Source of the DNA: Paraglaciecola arctica
Lineage (GTDB): Bacteria; Pseudomonadota; Gammaproteobacteria; Enterobacterales; Alteromonadaceae
Assembly: GCF_018861065.1 (NCBI RefSeq)
Contig: NZ_JAHKQO010000045.1
Location: 1-64,000 of the forward strand
Reading direction: 5' to 3'
DNA: 64,000 nucleotides
In this document: positions 45,991-55,270 of the stretch, piece after piece
Layout: every line of letters starts with the position of its first letter
Numbering within the stretch: the first letter of the stretch is position 1
Translations under genes and position numbers: made by a program
The notes under the pieces: model-generated
What the model saw: the letters and a program-made list of their open reading frames with translations, nothing else
What the model was told of the DNA's origin: nothing
Databases searched by the model: none

Positions 45991-46197
45991 TGTAATATCT
46001 TCAATATCTGCGCCGTCAGCGAGGTGTAGTATCTTAAAAATCCTCACCGTCTGATTTCTGCTATTTGTGATCGTTAAGTGAGTGGTTCACCAACCGCAGT
46101 TAGTGGCATATGGCCGACGAATAAAAGATGTTCCTAAAGATGGGCTTTGGTAGCCAAATACTCTAATAAAATCCCTAGTGCTTATAACCGATTTGTC

Positions 46198-46243
46198 GGA
46201 TTAGCAGACCTTTTTAATCTATTTACTCAATGTCTGCTAATCC
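46198..46243. repeat. 12-bp perfect inverted repeat with 22-base loop
   Basis: GGATTAGCAGAC (46198-46209) and GTCTGCTAATCC (46232-46243) are perfect inverted copies, 37 bp from the end of the class II aldolase gene. There is no T-run after the stem in either direction, so it is not a standard terminator. It could be an RNA-stabilising hairpin or a protein site. Confidence 0.7.
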
Positions 46244-46279
46244 CTCAACCCACAAAAGAAAACAACCTTAATCTAACCT

Positions 46280-47062
46280 TTATTCACAAAAACTGGGATC
46301 CAGTTTATAAGCTTTTCTAAGCATGGCAGGCCAAGCTTTTTGTCCACCAGTTTCGCCACTATGCACTATGTTGGCTTGCTGATATATGCCATCCACTATA
46401 GCTTGTTCAATTTCAATTATTGGTTGGCCACTTTGTAACAATTCCATTTGAATTTCGCAGGCACGCTGTAAGTCGTAAAAACGCATAAAGGCATCACCGA
46501 CACTTGGACCTAAAGTTAGGCCGCCGTGGTTGTGTAATAACATGTGATTGTTTTGACCAAGGTCACTTTGCAATCGCGCTTTTTCGTCATCGTTAACAGC
46601 TAAGCCTTCGTAACCGTGATAACTCAATGACGACAACGAAAACATTGCGTATTGACTCCAAGGCTTCAGTCCCCCTTGAATAGTGGCTACACTTATAGTG
46701 GCTTTGGTGTGTAAATGAATAACACACTGGGCGTCATGACGCACCGCATGAATTGCACTGTGAATCGTAAAACCAGCCGGATTAATGTGGTAAGGGGAGC
46801 CATCTAACACGTTACCCTCTAAGTCTACTTTAACTAAGTTAGACGCGGTGACTTCCTCGAAGGTTAATCCAAAGGCGTTCACCAAATAATAATCCGTACC
46901 TGGGACACGCGCCGAAATATGAGTGTAAATTAAATCCCCCCAACCGTGCGCTGCAACCAAACGGTAACACGCCGCTAAATCGACTCGAGTTTGCCACTCT
47001 TGCTTCGACACTTGGTCTTTTAAACTAAATTTTTCTAATTGAAACACTGGCCTTCTACTCAA
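46280..47062 (-). CDS. Class II aldolase/adducin family protein
   Basis: A 260-residue single-domain class II aldolase-like protein. Zinc ligands are recognisable in CVIHLHTKATI and MLLHNHGGLTLG; the GDLIYTHISARVPG block near 41-54 is the family phosphate/substrate-binding strand. Members of this longer branch are often annotated as aldolase or decarboxylase of sugar acids without proof. It is divergent from the Tat-exported Gfo/Idh gene with 133 bp between. An acid-sugar dehydratase lies 1.4 kb away, so a common sugar-acid pathway is possible, though the genes are not one operon. Confidence 0.85.
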   Translation of the reverse strand: MSRRPVFQLEKFSLKDQVSKQEWQTRVDLAACYRLVAAHGWGDLIYTHISARVPGTDYYLVNAFGLTFEEVTASNLVKVDLEGNVLDGSPYHINPAGFTIHSAIHAVRHDAQCVIHLHTKATISVATIQGGLKPWSQYAMFSLSSLSYHGYEGLAVNDDEKARLQSDLGQNNHMLLHNHGGLTLGPSVGDAFMRFYDLQRACEIQMELLQSGQPIIEIEQAIVDGIYQQANIVHSGETGGQKAWPAMLRKAYKLDPSFCE

Positions 47063-47195
47063 CTGACTTAAAATTGCAGGGTTATAACATTTGACTCAAA
47101 TACTACATTAAATAACACTGATACCTGAAACAAAACATAGGGCATAAGGATATTTCATATGCCTAAAGTGAAAACCGCAAACTAAAGGTGTCACT

Positions 47196-48302
47196 ATGTC
47201 CAAATTATCCTCTAAATTATCGAGAAGGCACTTTCTTCAGATTGCCGGTGCGGGTATCGCTTCGAGTTTATCCACTAGTTGGGCTTTTAATACTCAAGGC
47301 CAAAACAACAGCAAGATTGGTGTAGCGCTAGTAGGGCTAGGAAACTACAGCAAAGGTTTATTAGCTCCAGCGTTAGAGCTCACTCAGCACTGTGAATTAC
47401 GGGGCATAGTTACTGGCACGCCAAGCAAAATCCCCCAATGGCAGCATCGTTATCAGATACCAGACAAAAACGTGTATTCCTACGATAACATGCATGAAAT
47501 CGCCAACAACCCTGATATTGACGTTGTTTACGTGGTTGTTCCTACCTCATTACACCTCAAATATTGTGAAATAGCTGCCAATGCAGGCAAACATGTTTGG
47601 TGTGAAAAACCCATGGCGATGAACACAAACCAATGCCAACAAATTATCGATGTTTGCAACAAAAATAAAGTACAACTCACTGTGGGTTATCGGATGCAAC
47701 ATGAACCAAACACTCGAAAGTTAATGGAATTTAAGCATTCTCAGCCTTATGGAAAAATACAAAATATCGTTAGCCAAGCAGGTTACGCAGGTAACGGTAT
47801 GGCTGCAGACAATTGGCGCATGAAAAAAGCAATGGGTGGTGGAGCCATGTATGACATGGGCGTCTATCCACTCAATGGAGCAAGGTTTCTAACGGGACTT
47901 GAACCCATTGCAATTACAGCCAAACATGACAAGTCTCATCCACATATATTCAAAGAAGTCGACGAAACCACCTATTTTACTCTGGAGTTTCCGAAAGGAT
48001 TAATCGCAGAATGTGCCACCAGTGTTGTGAAAGGCTTCAACCAGATAAAAATCGATTGCGAAAAAGGTTGGTACCAGTTGGATCCCATGTCGCAATATAA
48101 CGGAGTCACAGGCATAACAAGTGACGGCAAACGTTTCCCTGCTATTAACGGCCTTCAACAAGCGATACAAATGGACCATGACGCGCTAGCCGTTTTAAAC
48201 AAAGGACCAATCTTAGTGCCTGGCGAAGAAGGGTTGCGAGACATACATGTGGTTGAGGCCGCGTTTAAGTCAGCGGCCAGTGGTAAAACAATTTCACTCT
48301 AA
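47196..48302 (+). CDS. Gfo/Idh/MocA oxidoreductase exported by the Tat system
   Basis: A 368-residue dehydrogenase. The N-terminus has a Tat signal (SRRHFLQIAGAGIASSL, twin Arg at 10-11), so it is folded with its cofactor and exported to the periplasm like glucose-fructose oxidoreductase. The Rossmann motif is VALVGLGNYSKGLL and the family EKP motif appears in VWCEKPMAM near 138. The C-terminal domain has GGGAMYDMGVYPLNGARF near 222-239. The likely substrate is a free sugar or sugar alcohol with a tightly held NADP. It converges with the dioxygenase gene with 6 bp between. Confidence 0.92.
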   Translation: MSKLSSKLSRRHFLQIAGAGIASSLSTSWAFNTQGQNNSKIGVALVGLGNYSKGLLAPALELTQHCELRGIVTGTPSKIPQWQHRYQIPDKNVYSYDNMHEIANNPDIDVVYVVVPTSLHLKYCEIAANAGKHVWCEKPMAMNTNQCQQIIDVCNKNKVQLTVGYRMQHEPNTRKLMEFKHSQPYGKIQNIVSQAGYAGNGMAADNWRMKKAMGGGAMYDMGVYPLNGARFLTGLEPIAITAKHDKSHPHIFKEVDETTYFTLEFPKGLIAECATSVVKGFNQIKIDCEKGWYQLDPMSQYNGVTGITSDGKRFPAINGLQQAIQMDHDALAVLNKGPILVPGEEGLRDIHVVEAAFKSAASGKTISL

Positions 48303-48308
48303 TAACGT

Positions 48309-49136
48309 CTACAACTTGCTTGGCGGCGCTTGCAACCAGTTTTCCTGCGCATATAGAGTATTGCCACAAGTAATATGTAGTGTAAAAGCGTGGCGTGATT
48401 TGTCGGATACATTAGGGGCACTAAAGTGCGGCAGCAAACCGTTAAACACCACTAAAGTACCAGCCTTTACCTCTAAAGGAAGAGCCGTATCGTCATCTGG
48501 CCAAGGAAAATCATGTAATTGCGTTAATTCTGTGGTGTCGTCTTCAAAACGTTTAAATTGCTCTTTTAAAGGCATTTCTGCACAGCCTTTTCCTACCTGT
48601 AAACAACCATTTTCAAGAGTGGCATCTTCTACGGCCAACCAAAAAGTCACCACAGAGATAGGTGTAGTTAAAAAGTAACTGGCGTCTTGATGCCAACGTA
48701 TCACACCGCCAATTTTGGGTTGTTTGAATATGTACATAGATTGGTGAATTTGTGGTTTAGCTAAACCCAAATCTAATGCGATATCGCGAATTTTATCGTT
48801 ATGACTAAAACCCTTAAATTCTGGCACTAGTTGATGCAAGGCATGACCAATCTTATTAATACTCAAAGACTTGTCTTGTTTAAGTTGGCCTTTATCATCA
48901 AAGGCATCTTCTTCAAAAAAGCAACGTACTTTGTCCCCTGAGGATAAAAAATAGTCATCCCGCGTTTTGGTTTGATCTTCAGTCGAAAATACAGTGCGAG
49001 TTGAATTAGGATCGAACTCAGCCACTATGTTGTTAGCCGAGTTTTTTAATACGCCCATCTGCTCGGCAGAAAAGCACTCTTCAAGGACCAAATAGCCATT
49101 TTGTTGATAAGATTTTTTTTGTTCTGTTGTAAGCAT
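48309..49136 (-). CDS. Phytanoyl-CoA dioxygenase (PhyH) family protein
   Basis: A 275-residue Fe(II)/2-oxoglutarate oxygenase of the PhyH family. The iron HxD pair is in IRWHQDASYF, the distal His in GLLPHFSAP, and the 2-oxoglutarate Arg in SDKSRHAFTLH. The N-terminal YLVLEECFSAEQM is typical. The hydroxylated substrate is unknown: relatives act on fatty acyl-CoA, ectoine or small metabolites. It is transcribed alone, facing the Gfo/Idh gene. The 353-bp gap on its 5' side also serves the divergent repeat lipoprotein. Confidence 0.9.
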   Translation of the reverse strand: MLTTEQKKSYQQNGYLVLEECFSAEQMGVLKNSANNIVAEFDPNSTRTVFSTEDQTKTRDDYFLSSGDKVRCFFEEDAFDDKGQLKQDKSLSINKIGHALHQLVPEFKGFSHNDKIRDIALDLGLAKPQIHQSMYIFKQPKIGGVIRWHQDASYFLTTPISVVTFWLAVEDATLENGCLQVGKGCAEMPLKEQFKRFEDDTTELTQLHDFPWPDDDTALPLEVKAGTLVVFNGLLPHFSAPNVSDKSRHAFTLHITCGNTLYAQENWLQAPPSKL

Positions 49137-49289
49137 TTACGTGTCTCGAGTTCCTAAGGAGTGAATTTTAGCAAGCTAAACAAGATGGCCTAAGTGATAC
49201 ACAAATACAAGTACCTTTGTGATTAATCCAAACTTTGTTGTCCTTAGCCACAGCAACAATATCTGCACATTTACGGGAAACTAAATAAA

Positions 49290-49407
49290 TGCACTGAAGT
49301 GCAATCAATCTAATTAACCAATTATTTGCTAAATTAACCAACTTTGAGTGATCTATCAGCGACTAACTATTAATAAAAACAAAAGTACGTATATTTATCA
49401 TGTACTT
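49290..49407. other. Two short inverted repeats upstream of the sigma-54-like promoter
   Basis: TGCACT-GA-AGTGCA (49290-49303) and AAGTAC-N13-GTACTT (49383-49407) lie upstream of the -24/-12 element. The first, about 140-150 bp before the predicted start, is in a normal place for an enhancer-binding protein. The gap 49137-49489 has no ORF. Confidence 0.4.
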
Positions 49408-49413
49408 ACCTAT

Positions 49414-49430
49414 TTGGCACACATTCTGCT
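49414..49430 (+). promoter_or_regulatory. Candidate sigma-54 promoter of the repeat lipoprotein gene
   Basis: TTGGCACACATTCTGCT has a perfect TGGCAC and the GC element exactly ten bases after GG (49416-49417 and 49428-49429); only one base of the -12 TTGC differs (C for T). Transcription would start near 49441, giving a leader of about 49 nt. Confidence 0.6.
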
Positions 49431-49489
49431 GTACCTGTAAAAAGTAACGACACAACAAAAAAATAATTCACTACACACTAAGGGCAATT

Positions 49490-50182
49490 ATGAGATTTTC
49501 TAAACTAACAACCGCAGCCTTGCTTGCAGCTTTAACCCTAAGCACCTCTGGCTGCATTATCCATGTAGGTGGCCACGATGAAAATCACAGCGATGATAAC
49601 GAATACAGCAGTGTATTTGGTGGTGTAGACGTTGCCGAAAACCAAAGTGTAGGTAACGTTTCTTCAGTTAATGGCAATATTACTTTTGAAGATAACGCAA
49701 GCGCTCGTGATGTGGACGCGGTAAATGGCAATATAGAGATTGCTGATAACGTCCAAGTCTATGAATTATCAACTGTTAATGGCGACATTAAGGCACAATC
49801 CTATTTATCTGTGAAACATGATGTTAGTACGGTTAATGGCAATATCACCTTAGGTACAGGCTCTATGGTGGGTAAAGACATTGCTACTGTAAACGGAGAC
49901 ATACACCTAACCCAGACTTTTGTTAGCGATGACATCAAAACCCAAAACGGTAGTATCACCCTAAGAGACGCATCAGTTGTAACAGGCGATATAGAATTTG
50001 AATCTCAAGAAAACCAAGGTTGGTGGAGTGAAAAATCTCGTGAACATAGTCCCCCTACCCTCACTATAGACGCATCATCCGATGTCAAAGGTAGAATCAT
50101 TTTACGTCAAGTGGTGATTTTAGAAATTGAAAATCCGGCGTTATTATCTAAGGTAGAACGCCGCTACGACGCCCAACAATAA
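49490..50182 (+). CDS. Repeat-containing lipoprotein, predicted beta-solenoid
   Basis: A 230-residue protein with lipoprotein signal LTLSTSGC (acylated Cys at 22). From residue 58 on, six copies of a V/T-x-NG-x-I unit occur with NG at 61, 79, 97, 116, 135 and 153, a spacing of 18 or 19 residues that fits one rung of a beta-helix. This resembles DUF4097 or bactofilin-like repeat proteins. Two acidic, His-rich stretches (HDENHSDDNE) follow the Cys. A candidate sigma-54 promoter precedes it. Function is unknown; it should face the periplasm or the outer membrane. Confidence 0.85.
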   Translation: MRFSKLTTAALLAALTLSTSGCIIHVGGHDENHSDDNEYSSVFGGVDVAENQSVGNVSSVNGNITFEDNASARDVDAVNGNIEIADNVQVYELSTVNGDIKAQSYLSVKHDVSTVNGNITLGTGSMVGKDIATVNGDIHLTQTFVSDDIKTQNGSITLRDASVVTGDIEFESQENQGWWSEKSREHSPPTLTIDASSDVKGRIILRQVVILEIENPALLSKVERRYDAQQ

Positions 50183-50321
50183 TCCACTTTAGAAATCGTG
50201 AAACCTGTGTCTAAAATAAACTGGACCTAGGTTTCGCGTCACTGCAGCTAAAAACGCAACCTAAAATTACTCGCTGATATTCGCTGTATAGTTAAGTGAA
50301 TAGAACGTTCATTAATGGCAT

Positions 50322-50882
50322 TTAAATCACATCTACTGGTGCATTTACTTTCAAAATATTTTCGACTATGTATTTTAATAAAAAGGTTTCCCGCTCAATC
50401 GACAGACCTTTTTTGTCGCTATGCAAAATGACATTTTCGTTATGGGCAATCGCCTCATAAATGTTTATCCACTCGGGACGCATTCCATTATTTACTTCAT
50501 GTAATTCAAAGGCAGTGTCGCCTAAGTCGGCATCAATATCGCATAGATAGCAATGGGAAATCATTTCAATAATACCTGCATCATCTTTATGCCAAGGGCG
50601 GTACTCAACATAACGTGCAAAAGGCTTAATATTTCGCACGCCCTTCGCCCCCGTTTCTTCGCGAAGTTCACGAATTAAGCCCGACACGGCGTCCTCTCCC
50701 TTATCAATTCCTCCTCCAGGGAGACTGTAATCGTGATACCGACGCGTATATAACAGTAAAATGTCATCACCCTTGATCACAATGGCTCGCGCAGCATGAC
50801 GCTTAATCAGTTGTAGGCTACTTGAAGGTAAAATATCCTCTGCACACACGTTGGGATGAAAAGCGGTTTTTATAAGTTGCAT
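50322..50882 (-). CDS. Nudix hydrolase
   Basis: A 186-residue Nudix protein. The Nudix box runs at 58-80 with the pattern GIDKGE-(x)n-RELREETGA, preceded by the usual YSLPGGG. It would hydrolyse a nucleoside diphosphate linked to another group. Substrate specificity cannot be read. The start ATG is followed by a short extension typical of stand-alone housekeeping enzymes. Gene order gives no help: a repeat lipoprotein lies on one side and a chemoreceptor on the other. Confidence 0.92.
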   Translation of the reverse strand: MQLIKTAFHPNVCAEDILPSSSLQLIKRHAARAIVIKGDDILLLYTRRYHDYSLPGGGIDKGEDAVSGLIRELREETGAKGVRNIKPFARYVEYRPWHKDDAGIIEMISHCYLCDIDADLGDTAFELHEVNNGMRPEWINIYEAIAHNENVILHSDKKGLSIERETFLLKYIVENILKVNAPVDVI

Positions 50883-50937
50883 TATTGATTGCCAAGAGAC
50901 TATCGCAATACTTTAACATCGTTGAGGCTGACAAACC

Positions 50938-52575
50938 TCATATTTGCTTAAGTCTAAACCCCTTGATAGATGATGCAATGCTGCCGTATATGTTAGTCAA
51001 TACGTTGGATGCTTGCTGCATGATTTGTGTTTGTTGACGCGACTGAGTACTTTGTAAATCTAGGGTGTTTAAGAATTGGTTAATTTGGTCAGTTTGTTGC
51101 TTTTGTACCTGCATTTCTTTTTCTATCGTTACGTTAAGACTACTGATTTTATTAAAGGCGGCATGTAATTTATCCACAAATTCTTGGGATCGTTTTGCTT
51201 GCTCTAAACTAATTTCCGCTTGGTCTTTACCTTGGCTCATGGCCTTCACTGCCTTGTCTGCTTCACTTTGTAACTTGGCAATATTTTGAGAAATTTGTTG
51301 CGTAGACAATTGAGTCTTGTTGGCCAACGTGCGCACTTCATCCGCGACTACTGCAAAACCACGTCCTGTTTCCCCTGCTCTTGCGGCCTCAATAGCGGCA
51401 TTTAAAGCCAACAAATTAGTTTGATCGGCGATGCCATTAATAACGTTCACTACATTGCCAATGTTATCGGAGTCATTTTTTAGATCGGTAATAATATCAG
51501 AAGCGTAAAGTGTGGCCTCAAGCATGCCTTGACTGGTTTTGACATTCTCATCGAACATTAGCTGCCCTTCGTCTGCCAACTCATTAGACTCAGATACAAA
51601 AGTATTAGCTTGATGAATGGCATCATTGACCGAATCATTTGACTGAGTCATTTCATGCATAGTAGTACTCAGTTTTTTGGTTTCGTCGTTCTGTAATTCC
51701 AAACCACGGGTCACGTCGCCAAAAGCAAGCATCAGCTCCTCTATGGTACCTCCAAGAGTTTTGACGTCCCCTCGAATACCACTTAACGCATGACTTAAAC
51801 CATCTTGTATTAAGTTAAAATTACTAGAAACCTGTCCTATTTGATCATAAGTCGTAGCCCTTATTGCCCCCGTAAAATCGCCGTGAGCAATATTTTTAGA
51901 AACACGATTAACTCGATTCAGAGGTTTCAGGATTCGGGTATCTAAAAACCAAGTGATCAGGGCCATGGTTAGTAAAATTGCCAAAAAAACCACAATGATA
52001 GTGATAGTGAAGGCAGAGGAGCCACGTTCATCCATAACGATCTTTTTTGTGTCTATTTGTTTATTCATGGCCATCACCGCTTGATTTAAATTTTGGGTTG
52101 GCGCTCGGTCAATGCCTTTTACGCTGGCATCTGCCAATTGGATATCCATATTAGAGGCTATAAATGCATCGTAACCTTTACGGTAAGCTGCCACCATAGG
52201 AGGATAACCATCGGCAAAAACCTGAAGGTGTTGATACCCTGGTTGCTGCTTAGGCATCACCGACAGTAGGTATCGATACTTTTCTTGAATCAACTCGGCG
52301 TGTTTATTGAAACTGCCCCAATATTTAGTTAATTGTTTAGGGTTCTCACCTCTAATCAGCGTGTTTTTCCACTCTTGAACTTGAGTTTTAAACAGAACAT
52401 TCAGTTCGCCCACTTCAGTCATGTAATGCACATCTTGTTTAATGGTATGGCTATAGTCTTCGATGACTGCCCGCAATGAAGAAAACCCGATACAAAACGC
52501 AACAACCAATAGCAACAATGACGAACAAAGAAGTAATAACAACTTGTTTCTTATGTTATGGCGAATAATTTTCAA
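50938..52575 (-). CDS. Methyl-accepting chemotaxis protein
   Basis: A 545-residue chemoreceptor. Helix 1 (about 10-32) and helix 2 (about 188-210) bracket a periplasmic four-helix sensor of about 155 residues with [14 protein letters not shown], which resembles heme- or small-molecule-binding bundles. A HAMP domain follows (about 212-265), and the C-terminal coiled coil has the invariant hairpin [20 protein letters not shown] near 390-410. The ligand is unknown. It stands alone; no sigma-28 promoter was seen in the 290-bp upstream gap 52576-52864. Confidence 0.95.
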   Translation of the reverse strand: MKIIRHNIRNKLLLLLCSSLLLLVVAFCIGFSSLRAVIEDYSHTIKQDVHYMTEVGELNVLFKTQVQEWKNTLIRGENPKQLTKYWGSFNKHAELIQEKYRYLLSVMPKQQPGYQHLQVFADGYPPMVAAYRKGYDAFIASNMDIQLADASVKGIDRAPTQNLNQAVMAMNKQIDTKKIVMDERGSSAFTITIIVVFLAILLTMALITWFLDTRILKPLNRVNRVSKNIAHGDFTGAIRATTYDQIGQVSSNFNLIQDGLSHALSGIRGDVKTLGGTIEELMLAFGDVTRGLELQNDETKKLSTTMHEMTQSNDSVNDAIHQANTFVSESNELADEGQLMFDENVKTSQGMLEATLYASDIITDLKNDSDNIGNVVNVINGIADQTNLLALNAAIEAARAGETGRGFAVVADEVRTLANKTQLSTQQISQNIAKLQSEADKAVKAMSQGKDQAEISLEQAKRSQEFVDKLHAAFNKISSLNVTIEKEMQVQKQQTDQINQFLNTLDLQSTQSRQQTQIMQQASNVLTNIYGSIASSIKGFRLKQI

Positions 52576-52827
52576 GCTTAGACTCCTAAGGGTTTCTCTG
52601 GGGCGAACCGCGCGGAGTATGCAGTTAATTCATGACACCTTTATTACAAATAAAGCGTATCAGTTCATTTTTCTCCCTAAAAAGTAATATAACTTAGTGT
52701 TTAGTTGTAAATTATTGTTGAGAGTAACTTATTGATTGCGAAGGGGAATACAGTGATCAAATTACTGATGTCACGGAAACAGTAATCGATAATTTTTTAG
52801 GGTAAACCAGAAAGGCCTAAAGATTCA

Positions 52828-52859
52828 GAGCAAACACTTAGACAACTAAGTGTTTGCTC
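52828..52859. terminator. 14-bp hairpin downstream of rluB
   Basis: A perfect 14-bp stem (52828-52841 with 52846-52859) around an ACAA loop ends 6 bp from the rluB stop codon. It has no strong T-run on either side, so termination is likely but not certain. Confidence 0.6.
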
Positions 52860-52864
52860 ATTTG

Positions 52865-53722
52865 TTAATCTCTTTTACTATTTGCTTGTCTAACTCTGTG
52901 TTTTTTAACCGAACGACGCATACGACTAATCTTTACATGATCCAATTTACCTGGGTCAATTTTAATCAAAGTCTCAGTTTCGGCAGGTAATTGCACACTC
53001 TTTCGTAGTGTATTTAAATCAGGTAACCCTAGCTCAATCCAACCACCTTGAGGTAAACGTTTTTGTAACTCAAGCGCCCCGTAACGCACCCTAATTAAGC
53101 GACTAACTTGCAAACCTTGGGATTCCCACAATCGTCTCACTTCGCGGTTACGTCCCTCAGACAAACTGACGTTATACCAAGTGTTTAAGCTTTCTTCATC
53201 ACCCGGTTTCTTGACTATTTCATTAAATTTAGCTTCGCCGTCTTCAAGTTTTACGCCGTCTGTTAAACGTTTCAGCATCATATCTTCTACGGTGCCAAAT
53301 ACTCGCACCGAGTATTCGCGTTCTACTTCGTGCTTGGGATGCATCAAACGATTAGCTAGCTCGCCATCATTAGTGAATAATAATAAACCACTGGTATTAA
53401 TATCCAAACGACCTACTGCTATCCAGCGGCCATTTTTAATCGCCGGCAAGCGATCAAAGACAGTTGGTCGGCCTTCGGGATCTTTACGGCTGCACAATTC
53501 TCCTTCGGGTTTGTTGTACATCAGCACTCGACAAGTCGGGGCGTCATTTGGGGTACTAATTGGGTTGCCGTCAACACGAATTTTATCTGCTGGCTCGACC
53601 CTGTCACCTAAGGTAGCCAACTTTCCGTTAACAGATATGCGTCCGGCTTCTATCCATCTTTCCATCTCGCGGCGCGATCCGACTCCGGCATTGGCCAGTA
53701 CTTTTTGTAATTTGTCACTCAT
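52865..53722 (-). CDS. rluB: 23S rRNA pseudouridine-2605 synthase RluB
   Basis: A 285-residue pseudouridine synthase. An S4 RNA-binding domain (1-60; LQKVLANAGVGSRREMERWI) is followed by the catalytic domain with the active-site Asp in VGRLDINTSGLLLFTNDGE near 100-118. NREVRRLWESQGLQVSRL marks the RluB/RsuA branch. The basic C-terminus (RMRRSVKKHRVRQ) likely helps RNA binding. It overlaps the scpB stop by one base. The gene order scpA-scpB-rluB is widely conserved in gammaproteobacteria. Confidence 0.96.
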   Translation of the reverse strand: MSDKLQKVLANAGVGSRREMERWIEAGRISVNGKLATLGDRVEPADKIRVDGNPISTPNDAPTCRVLMYNKPEGELCSRKDPEGRPTVFDRLPAIKNGRWIAVGRLDINTSGLLLFTNDGELANRLMHPKHEVEREYSVRVFGTVEDMMLKRLTDGVKLEDGEAKFNEIVKKPGDEESLNTWYNVSLSEGRNREVRRLWESQGLQVSRLIRVRYGALELQKRLPQGGWIELGLPDLNTLRKSVQLPAETETLIKIDPGKLDHVKISRMRRSVKKHRVRQANSKRD

Positions 53723-54393
53723 TAATGTAATTGCTCTGGTTCATCTGGAGGAGTGTGCAAGGTTGCCTCTCCTGCTACAGGTTCTGTTGGTTGACCTTTT
53801 GTTGCGACATCTTGTGTGGCATCGCTTAAAAGAATGTTTGTTGTTTCGTCTGACACTTCAGACCCAATAAAATCTTCACTGCTGGGTAATTCGCCTAAGC
53901 TCTTTAACCCAAAATAATCTAGAAACACCTTAGTTGTGGCATACAACGAAGGACGCCCTGGCACTTCTTTGTGGCCTATGATTTTGATCCAGCCTCTTTC
54001 ACTCAAGGTTTTCATTATTTGACTACTTACCGACACACCCCGCACATCCTCTATTTCGCCACGGGTTATAGGTTGTCTGTATGCGACTAATGATAAGGTT
54101 TCCAACATCGCCCTTGAGTAGCGGGGAGCATTTTCTTGCCACAGTTTACCCAACCACGGACTTAAACTGTCAACCGATTGAAAACGATATCCTGATGCCA
54201 CTTCGACTAGCTGTATGCCTCTCGCTTGATAATCTAACTGCAACTCCTTTAGCGTGTCTCTGAGCAAGGTTTTACTAACACCCAAACCTTCCAATACAGT
54301 AAGTTGCAGTTGCTCCGCTGAAACCGGTTGGTCAGCCACAAAGATTGCCGCTTCGACTAGTTGTTTAAGCTGTACTCTTGATATCTTAGCCAT
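53722..54393 (-). CDS. scpB: Segregation and condensation protein ScpB
   Basis: A 223-residue protein with two winged-helix domains (about 1-85 and 90-175), including LETLSLVAYRQPITRGEIEDVRGV near 90-115, a hallmark of ScpB. The remaining 50 residues are an acidic, Pro/Thr-rich tail. It binds ScpA as a dimer and is part of the SMC-ScpAB-type complex in chromosome organisation. It overlaps scpA by eight bases and rluB by one. No smc gene lies in the window. Confidence 0.95.
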   Translation of the reverse strand: MAKISRVQLKQLVEAAIFVADQPVSAEQLQLTVLEGLGVSKTLLRDTLKELQLDYQARGIQLVEVASGYRFQSVDSLSPWLGKLWQENAPRYSRAMLETLSLVAYRQPITRGEIEDVRGVSVSSQIMKTLSERGWIKIIGHKEVPGRPSLYATTKVFLDYFGLKSLGELPSSEDFIGSEVSDETTNILLSDATQDVATKGQPTEPVAGEATLHTPPDEPEQLH

Positions 54394-55252
54394 CTAATTC
54401 AGCCTCAGTATACTTTAGCGGTCCACTCATTTTGATGTGAATGTTGGCATAGGGCTGAGCTTGTACTAACTCAATTAAACTTTCTTTGGCCAATTCTAAA
54501 ATAGCTAAGAAAGTAACGACTACTCCGGGCTTGCCTTCGCTTGCATGAAACAGTTCATCAAAGCCGGTAAAATGCTGCGACGAAATTTGCTCTAAAATCA
54601 AACTCATTCGTTCGCGAGTAGATAAGGTTTCTTTTTCTATATGGTGATGTTCGAATGCTTGTGCTCTGTTCATCGCAGTTTGAAACCCTAAAACCAGTTC
54701 TTGCAAACTCACTACCGGTAAAATTCGTAGTGGTTCGACTGAGTCTGCGGTATCCACAGTGACAGTAAAAACATCCCTTTCTTGTCTAGGAATATTATCA
54801 AGCTCTTGGGCGGCTTTTTTGATGCGTTCATACTCTTTTAAGCGGCGAATAAGTTCGGCTCGTGGATCATCCTCATCTTCCTCTGCATCCGCCCTTTTAG
54901 GTAATAATAGTCGAGATTTAACCTCAGCTAAAATCGCCGCCATTAATAAATATTCCCCAGCAAGTTCAAGCTTAATGTCTTTCATCAACTCCACATATTC
55001 CATGTATTGCTGGGTAACTTGATATACAGGTAAGTTAACAATATCGAATTTTTGCTTACGAATTAAATACAATAATAAGTCCAAAGGACCTTCGAATGCT
55101 TCTAAAATCAGTTCTAGTGCATCAGGGGGAATATACAAATCTTCGGGTTTTTCAACTAAGGCTTCACCATTAACAAATGCCAGAGGTAGCGGCTGTTGAA
55201 CAGGTTCACTGGCTAGGGAAGAGGCTGAAAAAGAGCGATTATCTGCAGACAT
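54386..55252 (-). CDS. scpA: Segregation and condensation protein ScpA (kleisin)
   Basis: A 288-residue bacterial kleisin. The N-terminal helical domain opens with FEGPLDLLLYLIRKQKFDIV near 53-72, the signature of ScpA, and the C-terminal winged helix has VVTFLAILELAKESLIELVQ near 250-270. The middle holds an acidic linker (EEDEDDPRAEL). It bridges SMC heads together with ScpB. It starts 18 bp after yciO and overlaps scpB by eight bases. About 45 residues precede the conserved part, longer than in many homologues, so a later start is possible. Confidence 0.95.
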   Translation of the reverse strand: MSADNRSFSASSLASEPVQQPLPLAFVNGEALVEKPEDLYIPPDALELILEAFEGPLDLLLYLIRKQKFDIVNLPVYQVTQQYMEYVELMKDIKLELAGEYLLMAAILAEVKSRLLLPKRADAEEDEDDPRAELIRRLKEYERIKKAAQELDNIPRQERDVFTVTVDTADSVEPLRILPVVSLQELVLGFQTAMNRAQAFEHHHIEKETLSTRERMSLILEQISSQHFTGFDELFHASEGKPGVVVTFLAILELAKESLIELVQAQPYANIHIKMSGPLKYTEAELDG

Positions 55253-55270
55253 TGAGCATATCTTATTTAG

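Noticed and set aside
45735-45995. 86-residue open frame across the REP-like repeats
   Set aside because: It is made mostly of the inverted repeats and their spacer, with no family resemblance; the repeats explain the sequence better.
50200-50235. GAAACCT/AGGTTTC hairpin after the repeat lipoprotein
   Set aside because: Seven base pairs with a 22-base loop and no T-run; too weak to call a terminator.
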